Assembly: GCA_034509735.1 (NCBI GenBank)
Contig: JACGWO010000011.1
Coordinates: forward strand, 15,899,573-15,963,572
Source: Sesamum alatum
Lineage: Eukaryota; Streptophyta; Magnoliopsida; Lamiales; Pedaliaceae
DNA: 64,000 nt
Direction of reading: 5' to 3'
Part shown: positions 60,001 through 64,000 of the stretch, in pieces
Layout: the number at the start of each line of letters is the position of its first letter
Position numbering within the stretch: the first letter of the stretch is position 1
Notes under the pieces: generated by a model
Database searches by the model: none
Told to the model about the DNA's origin: nothing
What the model saw: only the letters and a program-made list of their open reading frames with translations
Program-made: the position numbers and the translations under genes

Positions 60001-62888
60001 ATTTAGTTATACTTGGCTGGAATTCCCGGTTTATTTATTCAGATCTTTATCGGTGATGTTTTCTTGTATTTGGTTCTCAACCAATCTTGAATTGTTTTAG
60101 GTGGAACTGGCGTTCCTCCTGGGACCAGGCCTGAAACTTGTAAGCGCTGCAGAGGCTCTGGCATGGTGAGTACCTTCACATCACTACCATATCATTGTGT
60201 TGTCATATCGATGAAGTAATACTAATATCTTGGTTTTCGTCCCAGATTATATCACAAAATGGTCCTTTCACACTTCAATCTACTTGTCCAAATTGCGGAG
60301 GAGGCGGGAAAATTGTATCGGTATGAAATTTAAATATTCTGATAAATCTGTTTTCTCATGCTCAATGTATCAGCTTGATAAGTGTTGTTTTTTGTTAACA
60401 CAACTGGTGTTATTGTGATTGCTAATTGGACGGAAAACTGCGGTCCACTTAAGAGTGCTGGTCTAGTACACCATGGTTTCAGTCTGAGACCTTCTCTTAG
60501 GGACATCTTTTTGGCCTTCTCTTTGCAGAAACTACCTGTACCTTACATTCCTACTGCACTAGTGATCGTCTAGAGCACAAAGAGAATAGTTTCCTACTGC
60601 ATGACTGATGGTCCAGAGCACAAAAGAATAGACTTTTGCGTTGTGCTTGCTTGTCATGCTATAAGTTAGTTCTGTCGGCTCATCTCCACATTATGTTCTT
60701 TGGCATGTGAAAATCTGATTGAAGTAATACCTGATGAATACTTGTTCTCATTGCTCTGCTCAGATGTAAAGCTTTAACTAAATGCTTGAAATTTTAAAAT
60801 TTGCACTATAAAGAAAAGATCTTGCAGCTAATTCTATTGATGTATTTTATGGCTTGGAGTTATGCATACGAATCAACAATAATATGCTTTTAGGGATATC
60901 TTTTATGGACTACGAGTAATGAAATGGGTGAATTAATAAAAATAAATTTATTTTCTTTTGGCAACAGAGCTTCTGCAAGTCTTGCAAGGGTAAACGGGTG
61001 GTGAAAGGGACAAAAACAGTGAAGTTGAACGTCATGCCAGGTAATTTCATGGAAAAGTTATTTTTCTTTGTCTATTTTGTTTTGTTGCCTTCTTTAGAGT
61101 TCCATACCGCATATTTGTTCAGCAGTCTGAAACTTTGACGTACATCGTATTCAATAATCTCATTGTTAAAGGGAGATTTGAAAATTATATGGCTCTGTGT
61201 GGGTTCGTATTTTATTACTTATTTGTGTAAGGTCCATTAATAAGGAGCACGGTGTCTTGATTCTACGCTATATGCAGGGGTTGACAATAATGAAACTATT
61301 AAGATCCCCAGAAGTGGTGGAGCTGACCCTGATGGAAATCATCCTGGTGATCTATACGTTATGATCAAGGTTGCTTGATTAGCCCCATTACTACCTCTAG
61401 TATTTTTGCTTTTTCTAGTCTTGATGTGGTTGCTAATATGGTCATAGTTGTGCTGGTGTATTTCTTACAGGTTAGAGAAGACCCAGTGTTCCGTAGAGAA
61501 GGGGCTGATATCCATGTTGATGCAGTATTAAGCATTAGTCAGGTAATGCTTATGAAGTAATAGTTTGTGAGATTTCAATTTTTTTTCTTTGAGAATAACA
61601 GAGATTGATGCTTGCTTTATTCTCTTTTTCATGCAAATCTTCTTTATCTGGGTTGATATTCTTTTGTAGGCAATCCTGGGAGGAACAATCCAGGTGCCGA
61701 CTCTGGCTGGGGATGTTGTCGTTAAGGTCCGTATTTTATGGTCCCAAAAGCATTTTGGTATCGAATACTTTACTATGAGCTATCATCACTGCTATTTATA
61801 CTGGTTTCTCCTATGAAATTCACATTCTATTCGTATATGTTGCAGGTACGACCTGGCACTCAACCTGGCCAAAAGGTGGTGTTGAGGAAAAAAGGTAAGA
61901 GTTTACCTGGATACCTTTCTCATTCACTGATCTATGGGTCATTATCACTGATTGATATAGAACTTGCTGTACTTGTATTTACATAGACGTGGAGATGTGT
62001 CATTAGTCTTGCTTGCAGGATGCCGTTACAAATAGGTTACGTTTTTTAGCAGATTTTGGTTATTTATTAGCTTTGAATAATGGCTATGTCATTATAGATC
62101 TTCATTAAGAAAGATTTGTCTGGAAGACGCATGTGAATACTCCACTGACCTTGGAATGAGTTACAATAGCATTAGGCTTCTAGAGGTAATAACATGATGA
62201 TTGCTTCATCTGTGGTGTAGAACGTGCGATTTTATGGATTTATGTCATGCTGAATAATTAGTCTTGACTACAGCATTGAAAGAAGTTGTATTGTGTGTAA
62301 GCCTGATCCGGAAAAGCGAAACTAACTGTGATGTTGCCGCCTTTGGTGTTTGACTAACATTTCATGCTTGGGTTCTATTTTCTGAAGGAGGCGTGCAATA
62401 ACCATCCTCTACTTTTTGTGCAGGGATTAAAATTAGAAACTCTTTTTCATTCGGAGATGAGTACGTTCACTTCAATGTCAGCATCCCAACGTAAGTAGCT
62501 AAATTTGACTTGGTTTACTTCTTTCTTTTGTCCCTTTCTCATTGTAATTTCTTTTGTGTTCTCTGGATATATTCATAGCTTAACTACAGTATCTATTATA
62601 AGAGAACTGTGTGAGAACTTGAATTATGTTACATGGCCTCCTCTGAACATGTATTTTTCCATTTATGTGCTGAAGAGTGGATTGCATCCATCTGCTGGTG
62701 GAAATTTAATGTTAACATGTTGAGACTCTCTATCGTTCTTTTACGTGTCAACACACTATTTCACTAATGTCTTCCTATTACCATGTGTTAGAAACCTGAC
62801 CCAGAGGCAGCGCCAGTTGATCGAGGAGTTTGCCAAAGAAGAGCAAGGGGAAGAGGATAAAGGGGCAGCTGCAAGCGCATCAGGTTGA
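57072..62888 (+). CDS. GFA2: Mitochondrial-type DnaJ (type I) co-chaperone, GFA2-like, 18 exons
   Basis: Exons (plus): 57072-57170, 57267-57336, 57440-57517, 57875-57957, 58056-58139, 58228-58266, 58860-58964, 59692-59736, 59822-59909, 60101-60165, 60246-60320, 60968-61040, 61278-61369, 61471-61542, 61670-61726, 61846-61894, 62424-62490, 62792-62888. All introns are GT-AG and the phases fit; the total is 1338 nt, about 445 residues. The end of exon 1 and start of exon 2 are the least certain. Layout: Arg/Ser-rich targeting peptide ([16 protein letters not shown]), J domain at about 88-150 with HPD at 116-118, G/F-rich linker ([14 protein letters not shown]), four CxxC motifs (227/230, 244/247, 266/269, 280/283) forming two zinc centres, then the substrate-binding C-terminal domain ([33 protein letters not shown]). 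DnaJ proteins stimulate Hsp70 ATPase and present unfolded clients; in Arabidopsis, GFA2 is mitochondrial and needed for female gametophyte development. Confidence 0.93.
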
Positions 62889-64000
62889 ACCCTGTAACAA
62901 CTCTGTCTTGCCTTAAGTGGGCAGTGCTGAAGAAAAAAGAATCATAAATGGCCTTCATTTCCTGGAGGTGAAAGATTTGGCCAAACAATTTTGAGATAGG
63001 AGGTAAAAGTTACAATATTTTTGTACCTTCCCGTTATAGGGTAGGATATGTAATATTTCTTGGTATGCAAAATTATCCATAATCACCTCAGAACATCAGA
63101 AAAAGAACAAATTATTATAGATGGCATTGTGCTGCAGATCCGGTTGGCCTGAATTTAACAATGTTGTACATAAAACACATTAGTTTTAAAGATGCAGCCA
63201 CTAGATGCTTGTTAGTTTCATTTAGTGATTTGCTATAGCAGCTTATAGTTGTCGAGCTATATATTGATCTTGCAGATGCCCTATTTAATTTCTTTTTATA
63301 TATTTTATATAGTCAAAATATTTTTGTGCATATAAAAAAATATGTATAATTTATTTATACTTATATAATACTAAATTTAATGTTTTTTTAAATTAAAATA
63401 TTGATATAAATAGTTCAGAAATGTTTTAATGTTTATGCAAGTATAAAATTTTTAATATTCAATGCCTAAAATATGAACATATATTTACAAAAAAAGTACA
63501 ATTTTTTGATAATATTATTATTCATATTTATAAATTATAATAAAATATATATTTTTTTAAATATTTTAAAAAATATAAATTGGGTTTATCAGGTCTACTG
63601 GGTCAAATTCGATAGGTCCCATGTCTGAGGTAGGTTCGAGTCCACAATTTTTTGGACTGGACGGATTTCAAATTTTGGACTCGTCCCAAAGCCACGTCGT
63701 TGCTATCCCAGTACAAATATGAATGTTGAATCTGTGGTAGTAGATTGAGTCTGTTGCAATGTTAGATGGCCCAACAACTCCCCAAGAGAAGCATTAGGTG
63801 CCCAACTCGTTACAAATAAAGGTTTTTATGTTAGCAATGGACTGAAGAGTAGCCCTAATTACCTCAAGAGCAAGACGACGGAGAAAACTGTAATGAGAGG
63901 ATAAAATACTAGATTTCTGCAAGAAATATAGCCACTGAACGCTAAAAGCATATGATGAACATAAAGAATAATCTTTTCCATCTAAAGTCTCCTCTCTTCC
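62889..64000. other. 3' flank of DnaJ gene, no further gene seen
   Basis: 62889-63290 would contain the DnaJ 3' untranslated region. 63290-63580 is very AT-rich. 63590-64000 has mixed composition; no open frame or RNA gene is recognisable before the window ends. Confidence 0.55.

Noticed and set aside
1..64000. CRISPR arrays, bacterial operons, tRNA or rRNA genes
   Set aside because: No regular spacer-repeat arrays or cloverleaf/rRNA signatures were seen; the plant context makes CRISPR unlikely.

Overview
The window looks like nuclear DNA of a flowering plant, probably a eudicot. It has AT-rich intergenic sequence, GT-AG introns, plant-type Ty1/copia and Ty3/gypsy elements, hAT and Helitron remains, many small inverted-repeat elements, and two host genes whose best-recognised relatives are plant proteins. 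I could not fix the species. An asterid is possible but is only an impression.

Layout. (1) 1-4233: a decayed Ty3/gypsy element on the minus strand (gag, protease, RT, RNase H, integrase), running off the left edge. (2) 6943-~10425: a hAT transposon with a 5' terminal motif, a perfect 21-bp subterminal palindrome and a transposase broken by one frameshift. Its 3' end is replaced in frame by the integrase tail of a Tat-like gypsy element. (3) ~10426-16370: that gypsy tail, an antisense plant-mobile-domain (PMD) pseudogene, a polypurine tract and a ~938-bp 3' LTR. (4) 18548-21005: the end of a copia element with a ~2-kb LTR. (5) 21664-23634: a MITE and a Helitron 3' end. (6) 24726-27860 (minus): an intact intronless gene for a multiple-C2-domain and transmembrane protein (MCTP/QUIRKY/FTIP family). 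(7) 28376-31900: a dense cluster of MITEs. (8) 32200-34690: a decayed LINE on the minus strand. (9) 34818-43670: two more copies of the same copia LTR with leaders, two Helitron ends with a nested MITE, a 1.1-kb foldback element whose arms carry a GRF zinc-finger fragment, a second inverted-repeat element and a copia gag fragment. (10) 44270-44890: a LINE 3' end. (11) 46790-50540: non-coding repeat of retrotransposon type. (12) 50546-56210: a fourth copia copy with LTR, primer site, gag and most of pol, all broken. (13) 57072-62888: an 18-exon gene for a type I (DnaJA-like) mitochondrial co-chaperone of the GFA2 type. Its reconstructed exons stay in frame throughout (about 445 codons).

Only the MCTP and DnaJ genes look like functional host genes. 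Everything else recognisable is mobile DNA, mostly nested and inactivated. The most unusual items are the hAT-gypsy in-frame chimera, the antisense PMD gene inside the gypsy element, the foldback element carrying mirror-image GRF zinc-finger fragments inside a copia LTR, and the four same-orientation copies of one copia LTR family.

Limits: all similarity statements come from recognising motifs by eye. LTR ends, MITE ends and the first DnaJ intron are estimates where stated.
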